Positions 1 to 10,455 of a stretch of DNA of 64,000 nt are shown in pieces. The DNA lies in assembly GCA_948144175.1 (NCBI GenBank), contig CANXME010000062.1, positions 434,001 through 498,000 on the forward strand, in the 5' to 3' direction. Position 1 is the first letter of the stretch. Every line of letters starts with the position of its first letter. The notes under the pieces are model-generated. The model saw only the letters and a program-made list of their open reading frames with translations. It did not search any database and was not told the DNA's origin. The stretch is from Closterium sp. NIES-65 (Eukaryota; Streptophyta; Zygnematophyceae; Desmidiales; Closteriaceae). The translations under genes were made by a program, and so were the position numbers.

Positions 1-25
1 GAGCCCAAGAAGGACGCAGTGCCAT

Positions 26-982
26 CTAGTGTGTGCCTGGGACCGCAGGAAGACGTGGACGCGGAGCACGACTACTAGTGCGAGCAGCACGAACAGGCGA
101 CGCAGGACGAGACGCAGGCTCACGACGCTCAGCAAGACCTCCAGTAGGACCAGTGTAGGGAGAAGGAGCAGGCAAGGGGGAGGCGGGCTGTAACCGTGAC
201 TGCGACTGGACAGACTGTGGACACTCCAAGGGAGGAGCAGGACTAGTAGAGGGCGGGAGACCAAGAACCTGCTCAAGGAGCGGAACGAAGTACGGCCGCG
301 GCCGCGCAGCGCCTAAAGATCTAGCAGGGACAGTTTTAGTACCCCCAGCGGCAGCACCAGCGCAAGCAGCACCTCCAGCTCCAACAGCGCCAACTCCAGC
401 ACCCTCAGACACACCAGCGCCAGCAGCACCTCCCTCGCCAACACCTCTAGCAGCTCCAGCTCCAGTAGCTCTAGCTCTAGCAGGACCGTCAGCTCGAGTA
501 CCGCAAGCAGCTCCAGCAGTATCTCCTACTGGACCAACTCCAGCAGCCCCAGCAGCACCCCCAGTCCCAGCAGCTCCAGTACCGCCAGTACGAGTACCTC
601 CAAGACCAACAGCAACATTAGCACCTCCACCTCCAGCAACATGGCTCCAGCACCGAGAAAACCACTCGCAGAGCTCCTGCGGAGATAGTAACTCCCGCCT
701 CGATGAAGCACCGCCAGAGGCCACACAAGCAGACCCAGCACCCCCAGAATTCGCACCCCCAGGCTCCGTACCCCCAGGCTCAGCACCCCCAGGCTCCGCA
801 CCCCAAGGCTTAGCACCCCCAGACTCAGCACCTGCAGGCTCAGCACCCGTAGACTCAGCACCCCCAGGCTCCGCACCCCCAGGCTCAGCACCCCCAGACC
901 TGGCACCCGCAGGCTGAGCACCCCTAGCAGCACCAGAGTCAACAGCTACCTGGACAGGCTCGACTGCCTCTACCTGGGACAC
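26..982 (-). pseudogene. CopA1 integrase-RT linker, Gly/Ala/Glu/Pro repeat
   Basis: This is the region between integrase and reverse transcriptase of CopA1. It begins after the integrase tail and contains about a dozen copies of a 15-bp unit encoding GGAEP-like pentapeptides (plus 730-910). The sequence SPQELCEWFSR follows, then Ala/Gly-rich sequence and the block PRPYFVPLLEQVLGLPP. The same block precedes RT in CopA2 and CopA7. This part stays open in its frame over 318 residues. No enzymatic role is implied, and it is probably a flexible spacer of the polyprotein. Confidence 0.8.
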
Positions 983-1936
983 ACCTGACGAACATGACCC
1001 TGAGGGGGGAGAGGGTCTACCGAGGGAGGACCTGGTGCAAGGATGAGCGGCGGCGGGGGGAGGGGCTCTGTACGGTAGGGGAAGAGACGGTAGTAAGGTA
1101 CCGACTCGTCAAAGGTGACGTCCAGAGAGGACTGAACACGGCGCGAGGTGGGGTGGTAAAACTGCCAACGAGGAGCATCAAGGGGGAAGCTAAGAAAGAC
1201 GCAGGGAACAACACGGGGGGACAGCTTGTCCGCAGACAGGTCGCGGACAAACGTTCGAGATCCCCAGACACGAAACGCAGATGCATCGCCTACCTTCCCC
1301 GTCCACCGCAAGGTGGGGGAGGTGTCTGGCAAGGAGACCCGGGGCTGAAGGTTGAGCTGATGCGCTGCGTACTGAACCACAAACGACCATAGAAAATGGG
1401 GGGCAGCCGCATGGATCATGGACGTACGAGCGACGTCCATTACCATGCCAATGCGGCGCTCAGCAATCCCATTTTGCTGTGGAGAGGCCGGAAGCGTGAA
1501 GGTCTGGCGGATGCCCTGTGCACAACAGAAGGCTCCCAGACGGGCAGAGGAAAACTCCCCGCCTCTGTCAGAGTGCATTCTTCGAACTGGAAAGTCCAAC
1601 CAAAATCTCTCTGAGCTGGAGATGAGCCGCGTGGATCCAGTCAATCAACACCTCAGTGACGTCACCCTTGCTGCGCAAGGGGAACACCGTGGTGTAACGC
1701 GAATAGTTGTCAACCACCAACATGTAGTAACGCTCGTGACCATGGCTACGGACGCGGGCGGGTCCCCACACGTCCATGTGAAGAGTCTTCAGGGGAGCCT
1801 CTGTCGGAGGAAACTCAGAGGAGTGAGGGGCGGCGCGCTGCTGCCCCTCGATGCAAGCAACGCAGGTAGGGCCAGGCCCCGGAGGGAGGGGAGGGAGGGA
1901 CCGGGGGAGACCAGAGACAAGGACACGGGAGGCCAT
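970..1936 (-). pseudogene. CopA1 integrase (broken)
   Basis: This is a retroviral-type (rve) integrase core. The three acidic positions can be seen: Asp in LHMDVWGPARV, Asp in HSDRGGEF, and Glu in PQQNGIAERRIG. The core is split into two overlapping frames near 1570-1645, so a frameshift separates the first Asp from the second. The C-terminal part (SADKLSP...VFLSFPLDAPRWQFYHP, then DVTFDESVPYYRLFPYR) matches CopA2 and CopA7. An intact enzyme would insert element cDNA into DNA. This copy cannot make a continuous one. Confidence 0.85.
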
Positions 1937-2440
1937 GCCTCGGAGACGAGGCAGGGAGGGGTCACCAAGGCGGTGGTGCCAAAGGAGAGTCTCGTGGGAC
2001 AGGAGACGACACGAGCAGGGAGCAGACTAAGGACCAGACCTGGACGCTGCTGCAAACACCTGACTCAACGCAGCTACCTGACCAGACTCAGCAACTGGAG
2101 AAGACTCAGTAGTCAGTGTGTACAGGCTCGACCCCGGCCGACGGGTAAACGTGGCCAAGTGTCGTCCCGTCCGAGCACACATGCAGTGGATCACCCGGTG
2201 ACTCGCAGGAGTGAACTTGTCAACCCCCCAATCCTGTAGATCAGGACCACTCACCGAGTTTGTAGAGAACGAGGGAAGGTAGAGACCTGACAGGGTGCCA
2301 GAGGGGGCTGCTGGACACGGTAAGACAGTGGAGAAGCGAGCAAGGACAGGACCCCCAGAGGGGTCCGCCAAGGAGATTGCAATCGGCCGACTATGCGGCG
2401 TGAGTGTGGTGCGGTCTCGAAAAAAGGAGCGGGAAGCACC
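1937..2440 (-). pseudogene. CopA1 protease and GAG-pre-integrase remnant
   Basis: This region matches the protease/pre-integrase part of CopA7. The aspartic protease motif that reads DSGAS in CopA2 and CopA7 is here H-stop-GAS (about 2438-2443), so both the catalytic Asp and the Ser are lost. Downstream text (RTTLTP, SLADPSGGPVLARFSTVLPCPAAPSGTLSGLYLPSFSTN in pieces) is well conserved. The HHCC-type zinc segment follows, with CVAC near 1860. The element is therefore inactive at polyprotein processing even apart from its frameshifts. Confidence 0.8.
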
Positions 2441-3300
2441 CTAGTGAAGGGTGAAGGTGTGTAAGGCCTGAGCCGACGTGGTACCTGAGAGAGCAGACTC
2501 ACTATCACTTGGGGCAGCAGACGCTCTAGCACCTAGAGCAGCAGCCTCACCAGCACCTAGAGCAGCAGCCTCAATGCCCGGGTCAGGCGGAACACATAGG
2601 TAACAGTCACCCTCATCACTAGTAGGCAATGCATACATGGCAGTGAGGATAGCATCATAGTCAAGAGTATAGATATCTACCCGCAGCCTAAGCAGCTCCA
2701 CCCAATCGGGGAGCTCAGCCGCGTCGCCAAACTCCGTACGCCAGGCGTTGCTCAGACTGGCGAAGTTGCGGGACTCTACGTGACCAAACGTCCCGCAATG
2801 CTGACCAGTTGGAGCACAAGTATGAATGACGTACGGACAGCGGGCAGTACCCCGTGACCCGCTACGCTGATTGTACCATTCACGAAGCTGCTGGGGCGAA
2901 AGGACCGCACATGGACGACGCTGCAGCTCCACCTGGCCACTACAAGCAGCTGCTGAACTACTCACTCTAGGACGACTCCCACTATGGCCACCCTGACAAC
3001 CCCAAGTAGCGTACCACTCACAAAGCTGCTGGGGCATGAGGGACTCACGCGGACGTCGCTAGAGCTGCATCTGGCCACCGCAAGGAGCAGCAGGAGAAGT
3101 GGTATCCGTAGTAGCAATAGGAGTAGTCGCAGCGCGGCAACCCCTATAACCCCAACTAGCGTACCACTTACGAAGCTGTTGGGGGGTGAGGGACTCACGT
3201 GGACGACGCTAGAGCTGCATCGAGCCACGCCAGGAGCAGAAGTAGCAGTTGAAAGATCAGTAGCATCAAGAGCAGCAATAACACGAGTGCGGGCAGGGTA
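2441..3300 (-). pseudogene. CopA1 gag tail with three tandem LREWY modules
   Basis: This is the C-terminal gag region. Three degenerate copies of a module of about 141-147 bp, each coding for PQQLREWY-like text, lie at plus coordinates about 2889, 3030 and 3178. The last copy is followed by a knuckle-like segment (CAPTGQHCGTFGH) and by GDAAELPDW. The Trp codon at that point is intact here but replaced by a stop in CopA2, CopA3 and CopA7. The copies are in different frames, so the triplication predates or accompanied decay. The downstream text DYDAILTAMYAL...GDCYLCVPPDPGIEAAAL leads into protease. Confidence 0.75.
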
Positions 3301-3304
3301 GTGC

Positions 3305-4171
3305 TCACCACTGGCCAGAAGGGGAGGCGTACGACGGCGGCAACGGCGAGGCCGCTACCACTATAGGGCGAGGGCTCCGCGGCAGCTGCACGGACGGCAG
3401 TTGTAGGGGCGGCTGCTCTAGGGGCGGCTGCTCTAGGGGCGGCAGCTCCAGGGGCGGTTGCTGCAGGGGTGGCTGTTCCAGGGGAGGCTGCTGCAGTGGC
3501 GGCTGCTCCAGGGGCGGCTGCTGCAGGGGTGGCTGCTCCAGGGGCGGCTGCTGCAGGGGCGGCTGCAGTAGGGGCGGCTGCTGCAGGGGCGGCTGCTCCG
3601 GGGGCGGGTGCTGCAGTGGCGGCTGCTCCTTGGGCGAGTGCTGCAGTGACGGCTGCTCCAGGGACGGCTGCTCCAGGGGCGGCTGCCGCAAGGGCGGCTG
3701 CTCCAGGGGCGGCTGCTGCAGGGGTGGCTGCTCCAGGGGCGGCTGCTTCAGTGGCGGCTGCTCCAGGGGCGGCTGCTTCAGGGGCGGCTGCTCCAGGGGC
3801 GGCTGCTGCAAGAGTGGCTGCTCCAGGGGTGGCTGCTGCAGTGGTGGCTGCTCCAGGGGCGGCTGCTTCAGGGGCGGCTGCTCCAAGGGCGGCTGCTTCA
3901 GGGGCAGCTGCTTCAGTGGGGGCTGCTCTAGGGGCGGCTGCTTTAGGGGCGGCTGCTCCAGGGGCGGCTGCTGCAGGGGAGGCTGCTCAAGGGGCGGCTG
4001 CTGCAGTGGCGGCTGCTCCAGGGGCGGCTGCTGCAGTGGTGGCTGCTCCAGGTTTAGGTTAGAGCAGTGAAACGCGGCGGGCAGGGGTGACGCCTCGCGG
4101 GTCCCGCAGGGGCGACACGACGAGGCGGGGGCAACGCGGCAGGGCCGCGCCTGGCGACGGAGCGGGGCCAT
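3305..4171 (-). repeat. CopA1 leader minisatellite, 30-bp unit, stop-free (LEQPPLQQPP)
   Basis: Roughly 3405-4055 is a tandem array of a 30-bp unit made of two similar 15-bp halves. On the plus strand the halves read GGCGGCTGCTCCAGG and GGCGGCTGCTGCAGG. On the element's own strand this gives a 288-residue open frame of LEQPPLQQPP repeats. Other frames also stay open, as Ala-rich or Cys/Gly-rich text, so openness is a by-product of the unit. It occupies the place where CopA2 and CopA7 have their N-terminal gag domain. The same array, with a related junction after it, reappears at 63605-64000. Confidence 0.8.
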
Positions 4172-4312
4172 GACTGGCGACGAGGTGAGGCCGGGAAGGG
4201 GCCGTGAAGGGGCCGTGAGGGGGGCTGCGAGGGGGCCACGAAGGGGCCGCGAAGGGAGACGTGAAGGGAGCCGTGAGGGGGGCGCGAGGGGGGCTGTGAA
4301 GGGGCCGCAAAG
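4172..4312 (-). repeat. CopA1 leader GC-rich array, part 1 (target of CopA2)
   Basis: Short imperfect repeats of GGGGCCGTGAA/GGGGCCGCGAA run up to the CopA2 LTR and resume at 10582. The five bases before the CopA2 insertion are CAAAG, and those after it are CGAAG. Confidence 0.75.
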
Positions 4313-4438
4313 TGACGAGAAATGAGAATGAATGAACTATGAAACAGTTGGGTACAAGTACTAACCCTAATTGGGTTGTACCCCTTATGGGTTACCCCTA
4401 TACAACCTACGTAGATGTATAAGCTATATGTTCTGACA
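4313..4438 (-). repeat. CopA2 3' LTR
   Basis: 126 bp. On the element strand it begins TGTCAGAACATATAGC and ends CTCGTCA. It pairs with 10456-10581 and has the TG...CA ends usual for LTRs. The central block GTACAACCCAATTAGGG is shared with the CopA3 LTR. Confidence 0.9.
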
Positions 4439-4637
4439 CACCCCCATAGGCAAAGTGGGGGAGAACAAGTGGTCACAAGACCAGTCAAGCAAAGCAAAGC
4501 AAGCTCAGGGTGGATCACCAAGTCACCACATAGTCCGAGCACAAGAGCAAGGCCACAAGGCCAGTTCACATGCAAGATCATATATATAAAGGTAAACAAG
4601 CAAGTGCAGGTATAGAAAGAGTATAGTATAAACAAGA
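4439..4637 (-). other. CopA2 3' untranslated region and polypurine tract
   Basis: The polypurine tract at 4439-4450 reads CCTATGGGGGTG on the element strand, directly before the 3' LTR. The rest is a 3' UTR closely matching that of CopA7 (61866-62079), including short TTGCT repeats and CTTGTTCTCCCCCAC. The conservation across copies suggests a transcript-level role such as 3' processing or packaging, which is inference. Confidence 0.75.
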
Positions 4638-5567
4638 TCAAGAAGTGAGCAAGTGAGGCCAAGTAGGCACAAGACCTAGCAAAGTACAGAAGCGCTGATG
4701 ATCACAAGGCGGAAGGGCCTTGGTGAAGATATCAGCAGTGTTGGCCTCAGAGGCCACATAGGTGAGGCGGCGCATCCAGATCTCCTCGTGCAGGCTGCCC
4801 TGCAGGAAAGCTGTGCTGAAGTCAAGAGAGTGAAGCTCGTAGTCGCGCTGAGCGGCTATGTGCAGCAGCACCTGAAGAGTGGTCATCTTCGGGGTAGGAG
4901 AGAAGGTCTGAAAGTAGTCAACTCCCTGCCGCTAAGTCAAGCCTCGAGCCACGTAACGCGCCCTGAAGATAGGCGGAGAACCCGGCGGCCGCTTCACCCT
5001 GAAAATCCACATGCCAGTGACGATGTTCGCCCCAGGTGGGGGAACCTCCTCAACGTAGGTGCCTGTGGACTTCCAAGAAGCCATCTCTGCGTCCATGGCC
5101 GAGTGCCATTGAGAGGAGTAGGGACCCTCCATCGCCTCAGCGTACGATCGAGGAGTCAGGATGTCTGGTGCATCCGGGTCTCCCTCAGGGGCAATCAGCG
5201 TGGACACGAGATGGGGCAAAGCAGCCGCAAAGCACTGGAACTCCTCCTGCCTGTCCTCAAGGACGTCCGTGCTAAGAGCACACTCACCCCCAATGGATAG
5301 AGGACAGATAGACTCAGACTCAGCAACGAGACTAGCAGCGTAGTCTAGACGACAATGAGCAGCGAAGTCGACAAGCTCAGCAACTAGAGTAGACGCAGCA
5401 GTGGACTGAAAGGAAGTGTCAATGACAACAGTAGCAAGAAGGCGCGTGACCGAAGGACTAGCAGCATGAAGAGAGTCAGACTCCAAGTAAGCAAGAGAAG
5501 GAAGAGAGGACTCTTGAGGAGACGGCAACGGGACACGCAGAGGAGGAGTGGAAGGACGCAGTGCCAT
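4638..5567 (-). pseudogene. CopA2 RT/RNase H with large in-frame deletion
   Basis: The N-terminal RT is present (MWIFRVKRPPGSPP, KMTTLQVLLHIAAQRDYELHSLDFSTAFLQGS, in pieces). After LHEEIWMRR the frame jumps straight to LTYVASEANTADIFTKALPP, the extreme C terminus of RNase H. By alignment with CopA7, about 1.05 kb is missing, including the YVDD catalytic motif and almost all of RNase H. The frame is preserved across the junction near 4765. One TAG at 4932-4934 replaces a Gln that CopA7 keeps. No polymerase could be made. Confidence 0.85.
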
Positions 5568-6500
5568 CTGGTTTGTGCCAGGGACCGCAGGAGGCGCGGA
5601 TGCGCACCACGACGACTAGTGCGAGCAAACCCAACAGGCGACGCAGGACAAGACGCAGGCTCACGACGCTCAGCAAGACCTCCAGTAGGACCAGTGTAGG
5701 GAGCAGGAACAGGTAGAGGGGAGGCGGGCTATAACTGTGATGGCGACTGGACAGGCTGTGGACACTCTAAGGGAGGAGCAGGACCAGGAGAGGGCGGGAG
5801 ACCTAGAACCTGCTCCAGGAGCCGAACAAAGTACGGCCTCGGCCGCTCAGCGCCTTCAGAACCAGCAAGGACGGCACTAGTACCCCCAGCAGCAGCACCA
5901 GCGCCAGCAGCACCTCCAGCTCCAACAGCGCCAACTCCAGCACCCTTAGAAGCACCAGCGCCAGAACCATCGCCACCGCCAAAACCTCCAACAGCTCCAG
6001 CTCCAGCAGCACCAACTCTAGTAGGACCGTCAGCACCAGCAGCCTGAGCAGCACCCCCAGACGTAGCAGCACCAGTAGAAACACCAGCGCCAACACCCCC
6101 AGCAGCTCCACCTCCAGTAGAACCAGCACCTCCAGCAGCTGAAGCAGGACCAACTCTAGTAGCTCCTGCAGCACCCCCAGTCTCAGCGCCACATCTCCAG
6201 CTGCGGGCGAACCACTCCCGCAGCTCCTCTGGAGAAAGCGGCTCCCGCCTCGACGAAGCACCGCCGGCGGCCACACGAGCAGACGCAGCACCCCCACGCT
6301 CCGCACCACCAGGCTCAGCACCTTCTGGCTCCGCACCCCCAGGCTCAGCACCCCCAGACCCAGCACCCCCAAGCTCAGCACCCACAGTCTCAACACCCCC
6401 AAACTCAGCACCCCCAGACCCGGCACCCGCAGGATCAGCACCTCTAGCAGCACCAGACTCAACTGCTACCTCGACAGGCTCGACTGAATCGACATGGGAC
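5568..6500 (-). pseudogene. CopA2 integrase-RT linker
   Basis: The order resembles CopA1. GGAEP-like 15-bp repeats (plus about 6290-6440) are followed by SPEELREWFARSW near 6220-6250. A long Ala/Gly/Val tract (GAAGAGA-type, plus 5880-6190) comes next, then PRPYFVRLLEQVLGLPP near 5820. A frameshift lies between this block and the RT start. The LREWF motif matches the LREWY motif in the gag of the same element. Confidence 0.8.
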
Positions 6501-7290
6501 ACATCTGACGGGGCATGACCGTGAGGAGGGAGGGGGTGTAACGGGGGAGGATCTGGCGCAAGGAAGAGCGGCGGCGGGGGGAGGAGACGGTAGTAAGGCA
6601 TCGACTCGTCAAAGGTGACGTCCTTGGAGGACAGAACACGGCGCGAGGTGGGGTGGTAAAACTGCCACCCAAGCGCGTTAGGGGGGAAGCCAAGGAAGAC
6701 GCAGGAAACTGCACGGGGGGACAGCTTGTCCGCAGACAGGTCGCGGACAAACGCTCGAGATCCCCAGACCCGAAACGCAGACGCATCACCAACCTTCCCT
6801 GTCCACCACAAGGCAGGGGAGGTCTCTGGCAAGGAGACCCGGGGCTGAAGGTTGAGCTGATGCGCGGCGTACTGAACCACAAACGGCCACAGAAAATGGG
6901 GGGCAGCCGCATGCATCATGGACGTACGAGCGACGTCCATGACCATGCCAATGCGGCGCTCAGCAATCCCATTTTGCTGTGGAGAGGCCGGAACGTGAAG
7001 GTCTGGCGGATGCCCTGTGCACGAAAGAAGGCTCGCAGACGGGCAGAGGAAAACTCCCCGCCTCTGTCCGAGTGCAGATGCAGAACACGAAAGTTCGAGC
7101 TGAAACTCTCTCTGTGCTGGAGACGAGCTGCGCGGATCTAGTCGATCAACACCTCAGTGACGTCACCCTTGCTGCGCAAGAGGAAGAGTGTGGTGTAACG
7201 CGAGTTGTCGTCAACCACCAGCAGAAAGTACGGCTCTCGCCCCTGCCCACTGAAGAGGGCTAGGCCCCACACGTCCATGTAGAGAGTATG
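6501..7290 (-). pseudogene. CopA2 integrase (one TAG stop)
   Basis: This is an integrase core with Asp in LYMDVWG, the second acidic block near 7060-7080, and the GIAERRIG-type Glu region near 6960. The C-terminal part (RVWGSRAFVRDLSADKLSP, VTFDESMPYYRL) is well preserved. The frame stops at 7138-7140, where TAG replaces the Trp of IDWIRAA kept in CopA7. Further frame changes occur before the catalytic Glu. The enzyme would be truncated. Confidence 0.8.
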
Positions 7291-8013
7291 GAGCGGAGCC
7301 TCTGTCGGAGGAAACTCGGAGGAGTGAGGGGCGGCGCGCTGTCGCCCCTCGATGCAGGGGATGCAAGTACGGCCAGACTCATGACCAGACCTGGACGCCG
7401 CAGCAAACACCTGACTCCACGTAGCTACCTGGGCAGACTCAGCAGCAAGAGGAGATTCAGTAGTAAGGGTGTACAGGCTCGACCCTGGCCGACGGGTGAA
7501 CGTGGCCAAGTGTCGGCCTGTATGAGCACACGTGCAGTGGGTCACTCGCTGACTCGCATGAGTGAACTGGTCAACCCGCCTATCCTGTAGGTCTGCTCCA
7601 CTCACCAAGTTCGTAGTGAACAAGGGGAGGTAGAGACCTGACAGGGTGCTAGAGGGGGCTGCCGGGCACGGTAGGACAGTGGAGAAGCTAGCAAGGACAG
7701 GACCCCCAGAGGGGTCTACCAGGGAGACTGCAACCGGCCGACTAAGCGGCGTAAGAGTAGTGCGGTCTTGAAAGAAGGAGCGGGACGCACCCGAGTCCAG
7801 GGTCAAGGTGTGGAAGGCGTGAGTCGACGTAGTACCTGAGAGAGCAGACTCATTAGCACCTTGGGCGGCAGACGCACCAGCACCTGGGGCAGTAGACGCA
7901 CTAGCACCTAGAGCAGCAGCCTCACCAGTACCTAGAGCAGCAGCCTCAATGCCCGGGTCAGGTGGTATGCACAGGTAACAGTCACCAGCAACACTAGTAT
8001 CAACAGCATACAT
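7291..8013 (-). pseudogene. CopA2 protease and GAG-pre-integrase
   Basis: Open for 291 residues into the start of integrase. The aspartic protease motif LDSGASRSFF is intact (plus about 7785-7805). The block DPSGGPVLASFSTVLPCPA follows, then the HHCC-type zinc region with CIPCIEGRQRAAPHSS near 7340-7390. The His pair (WHHPLGHP in CopA7) is missing between SRSGHESG and CIPC, so the zinc finger is deleted in part. The frame begins just after the stop at 8077. Confidence 0.8.
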
Positions 8014-8076
8014 GGTAGCAAGAATAGCATGAAAGTCAAGATCTAAGATAGCAACCTCGGCCTTAGACAGATCTCC

Positions 8077-9350
8077 CTAGCGAGGGATCTCTGACGCCTC
8101 AGGGAACTGGCAACGCCACGCGTCCGTCAGGCGACCAAAGCAGCGCTCGGTGGAGTGCGGGCCTCCGCACTGCTCACCAGCTCGGTTGCCGGTACGAAGG
8201 ACGTAAGCGTAGGGACCAAAACCCCCATAGCGCTGACGCGCAGTGTACCACTCACGAAGCTCCGGAGGGGACAGGGTCACACCACTCGCTCCTGCTGGCG
8301 CTGACCACCACCGGCGCCACTCCTCTACGCAGAATCGCGACCCGCTCCACCACCGCCGCCGCCACCGCCGCCTCCTCCATCTCCGCCTTCGCCACTACCT
8401 CCGCCGCCTCCGCTCCCTTCGCCACCTCCACCGCCTCCGTCGCCTCCACTGCCGCCGCCGCCGCCGCCGCCACCCCCGGCACCACTCCCACCACCACCCC
8501 CACTCCCTCCACTGCATCCACCACCACCTCAACGCCCCCTCCAGTCCCTCCAGCGCCCATGCCCCCCTTGCCCTTGCCGGTGCGGCGTCTCCCGCTCGGG
8601 GCAGACGTAGCGCCGATCGACTCAAAACCAACAAGGTCGGCCGCAGGAGTAGAGGCAACAAAGGGCAAGAGGGGGGAAGGAGAACACCCCTCAAAGACGG
8701 GGGTGCGAGGGTCACCACGAGAGGCTCCTATAGCGACTATGCTCTTCTCTATCGCTAGGAGGGCCTTCTCGAGGAGGTCAACGGCGAGAGAGGTGGGGCA
8801 AACTGAGAGGAAGTGGTCCTGACTACGCGGAGAGAGTCAGGGATCCGGGAGACTATGTAGTAGAGAGTGATGTACATAGGGGGGGGGTGTTCTTGGCGCA
8901 GAACTCAGCAGGAAGCGCAGTGCGGTAGCGAGTATCACTAGTGCGGAGATGCGTAATGAGGTCAGCGACTGTGGGAAAGGCAGCAAGGTCAGGGAAGAGG
9001 TACGGTAGCATGAGGCGGCTCAGTGCAGCAGTGGCAGGGGAAGAGTAGCGTGCAACTACCGCGTCGTACAAGGTCTGAGCACTCTTGTACTGGCTAAAGT
9101 GTGCACGCTCAGTGGTCGGTAAGTGGCGGCGCACAGCAAGGCGAGCAGCAGCATCGCGCGTGGCCCACTGTGAGCGAACAGTTGCGTCAGCATCAGCAGC
9201 AGGGGCAGGAGAGGCACCAGAAGTGAGGTTAAACAGGGAGAGGCCGTCCGCCCTATCGCACTGAAGAAACAGCTGAAGGTCATCGACCCAGACCTCAAAG
9301 TCAACAGCACGGCCCTGAGCATCAAAGGTGAGGACACTAGGGGTAGCCAT
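8077..9350 (-). pseudogene. CopA2 gag (frameshifted)
   Basis: The N-terminal gag domain runs from an ATG at 9348-9350 (MATPSVLTFDAQGRAVDFEVW, then LQLFLQCDRADG), the same start as in CopA7. A Gly/Ala-rich tract (8340-8560) follows in another frame. The tail contains LSPPELREWYTAR near 8250 and a knuckle-like GEQCGGPHSTERCFGRL. Frame ends with TAG at 8077-8079, directly before the protease frame. Gag would form particles and bind RNA. Here at least two frame changes split it. Confidence 0.85.
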
Positions 9351-9359
9351 GACTGGAAT

Positions 9360-10437
9360 GGCCTAGGAGGAAGTGAGCTCACCAGTCCGAGGAAGGAGGG
9401 GCCGGGGAGCTCCGGTAGGAACAGCAGGTGCTAGACAGTAGGGTGGCTCGGCGGCAGGGTGGCTCGGCTACAGGGCGGCTCGGCTGCTGGGCGGCTCGGC
9501 GGCAGGGCGGCTCAGCTGCTGAGCGGCTCAGCGGCAGGGTGGCTCGGCGGCAGGGCGGCTCGGGTGTTGGGCGGCTCGGCTGCTGGGCGGCTCGGCTGGT
9601 GTGCTGCCCGGCGGCGGCGTCGTAGGTGACGGCGGGTCCGCAGGTGGCGGCGGGGCCGCAGGTGGTGACGGGGCCGCAGAGGGGCCAAAACGAGGCCGTA
9701 AAGGGGCCAGACGGGGCCGCAGTGGGGCCTAGGTGGGGCCGCAAAGGGGCCGTAAGGAGCCTAGGCGGGGCTGTAAGAGGCCTAGGCGGGGCCGCGGAGG
9801 GGCCTAGGAGGGGCCGCAAAGGGTCCGTAAGGGGCCTAGGCGGGGCCGTAAGGGGCCAGACGGGGCCGTAGAGGGGCCTAGGCGAGGCCGCAAAGGGGCC
9901 GTAAGTGGCCTAGGCGGGGCTGTAAGGGGCCAAACGGGGCCGCGGAGGGGCCTAGGCGGGGCCGTAAGGGGCCAGACGGGGCCGCGGAGGGGCATAGGCG
10001 AGGCCACGACGGGGCCGTAAGGGGCCAGACGGGGCCGCGGAGGGGCCTAAGCGAGGCCGCGACGGGGCCGTAAGGGGCCTAAGCGGGGCCGTAAGGGGCC
10101 AGACGGAGCCGTGAGTGGCCAGACGGGGCCGCGGAGGGGCCTAGGCGAGGCCGCGACGGGGCCGTAAGGGGCCAGACGGGGCCACGGAGGGGCCTAGGCG
10201 AGGCCACCACGGGGCCGTAATGGGCCTAAGTGGGGCCGTAAGGGGCCAGACGGGGCCGTGAGGGGCTGTAAGGGCGGCGCGAGGGGCCGTAGAAGGCGGC
10301 GCAAGGGGCCATAAGGGCGGCCACTAAGGGCGGCTTGAGGGTAGGTAAGGCACTCGAAGCGCTACTTGGGTAGGAGTGAAGGGCGCTCCAAGCAGGGGAA
10401 AAAAATTGTGGTGGGCCCTAGGCAGCATTCCCACTCG
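9360..10437 (-). repeat. CopA2 leader minisatellites
   Basis: Two arrays fill the leader. Plus 9430-9610 is a CCGAGCCGCC-type repeat (element strand), also seen in the CopA7 leader at 49270-49470. Plus 9690-10290 is a GGGGCCGTAAGGGGCCTAGG-type array of roughly 20-24-bp units. From 10290 to 10437 the repeats fade into unique sequence before the PBS. No convincing reading frame is present. Confidence 0.75.
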
Positions 10438-10455
10438 GGAACCTGCTCGATACCA
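10438..10455 (-). promoter_or_regulatory. CopA2 primer-binding site
   Basis: On the element strand TGGTATCGAGCAGGTTCC starts at the base after the 5' LTR. It resembles the TGGTATCAGAGC site that plant copia elements use to bind initiator Met tRNA, with one base missing. Confidence 0.8.

Larger units (their letters stand above)
1..4312 (-). mobile_element. CopA1: Ty1/copia retrotransposon, family A, main body (3' end outside window)
   Basis: This is a decayed copia element read right to left. In order it has a GC-rich repeat leader, the gag tail, protease, GAG-pre-integrase, integrase and the integrase-RT linker. It leaves the window before reverse transcriptase. Its 5' end (LTR, PBS and first part of the leader) lies at 10582-11065, because CopA2 (4313-10581) is inserted in the leader. 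Both sides of CopA2 show the same GGGGCCGCGAA-like array, which supports one interrupted element. The N-terminal gag domain seen in CopA2 and CopA7 is absent. The family assignment rests on close protein similarity to CopA2 and CopA7. Confidence 0.85.

Noticed and set aside
3405..4055. Regular repeats that could suggest a CRISPR array
   Set aside because: Units of 15/30 bp follow each other without unique spacers, the sequence is eukaryotic, and there are no cas genes. This is a minisatellite.
8243..8758. Plus-strand His/Arg-rich frame opposite CopA2 gag
   Set aside because: It is antisense to the Gly-rich part of gag, which explains its composition.
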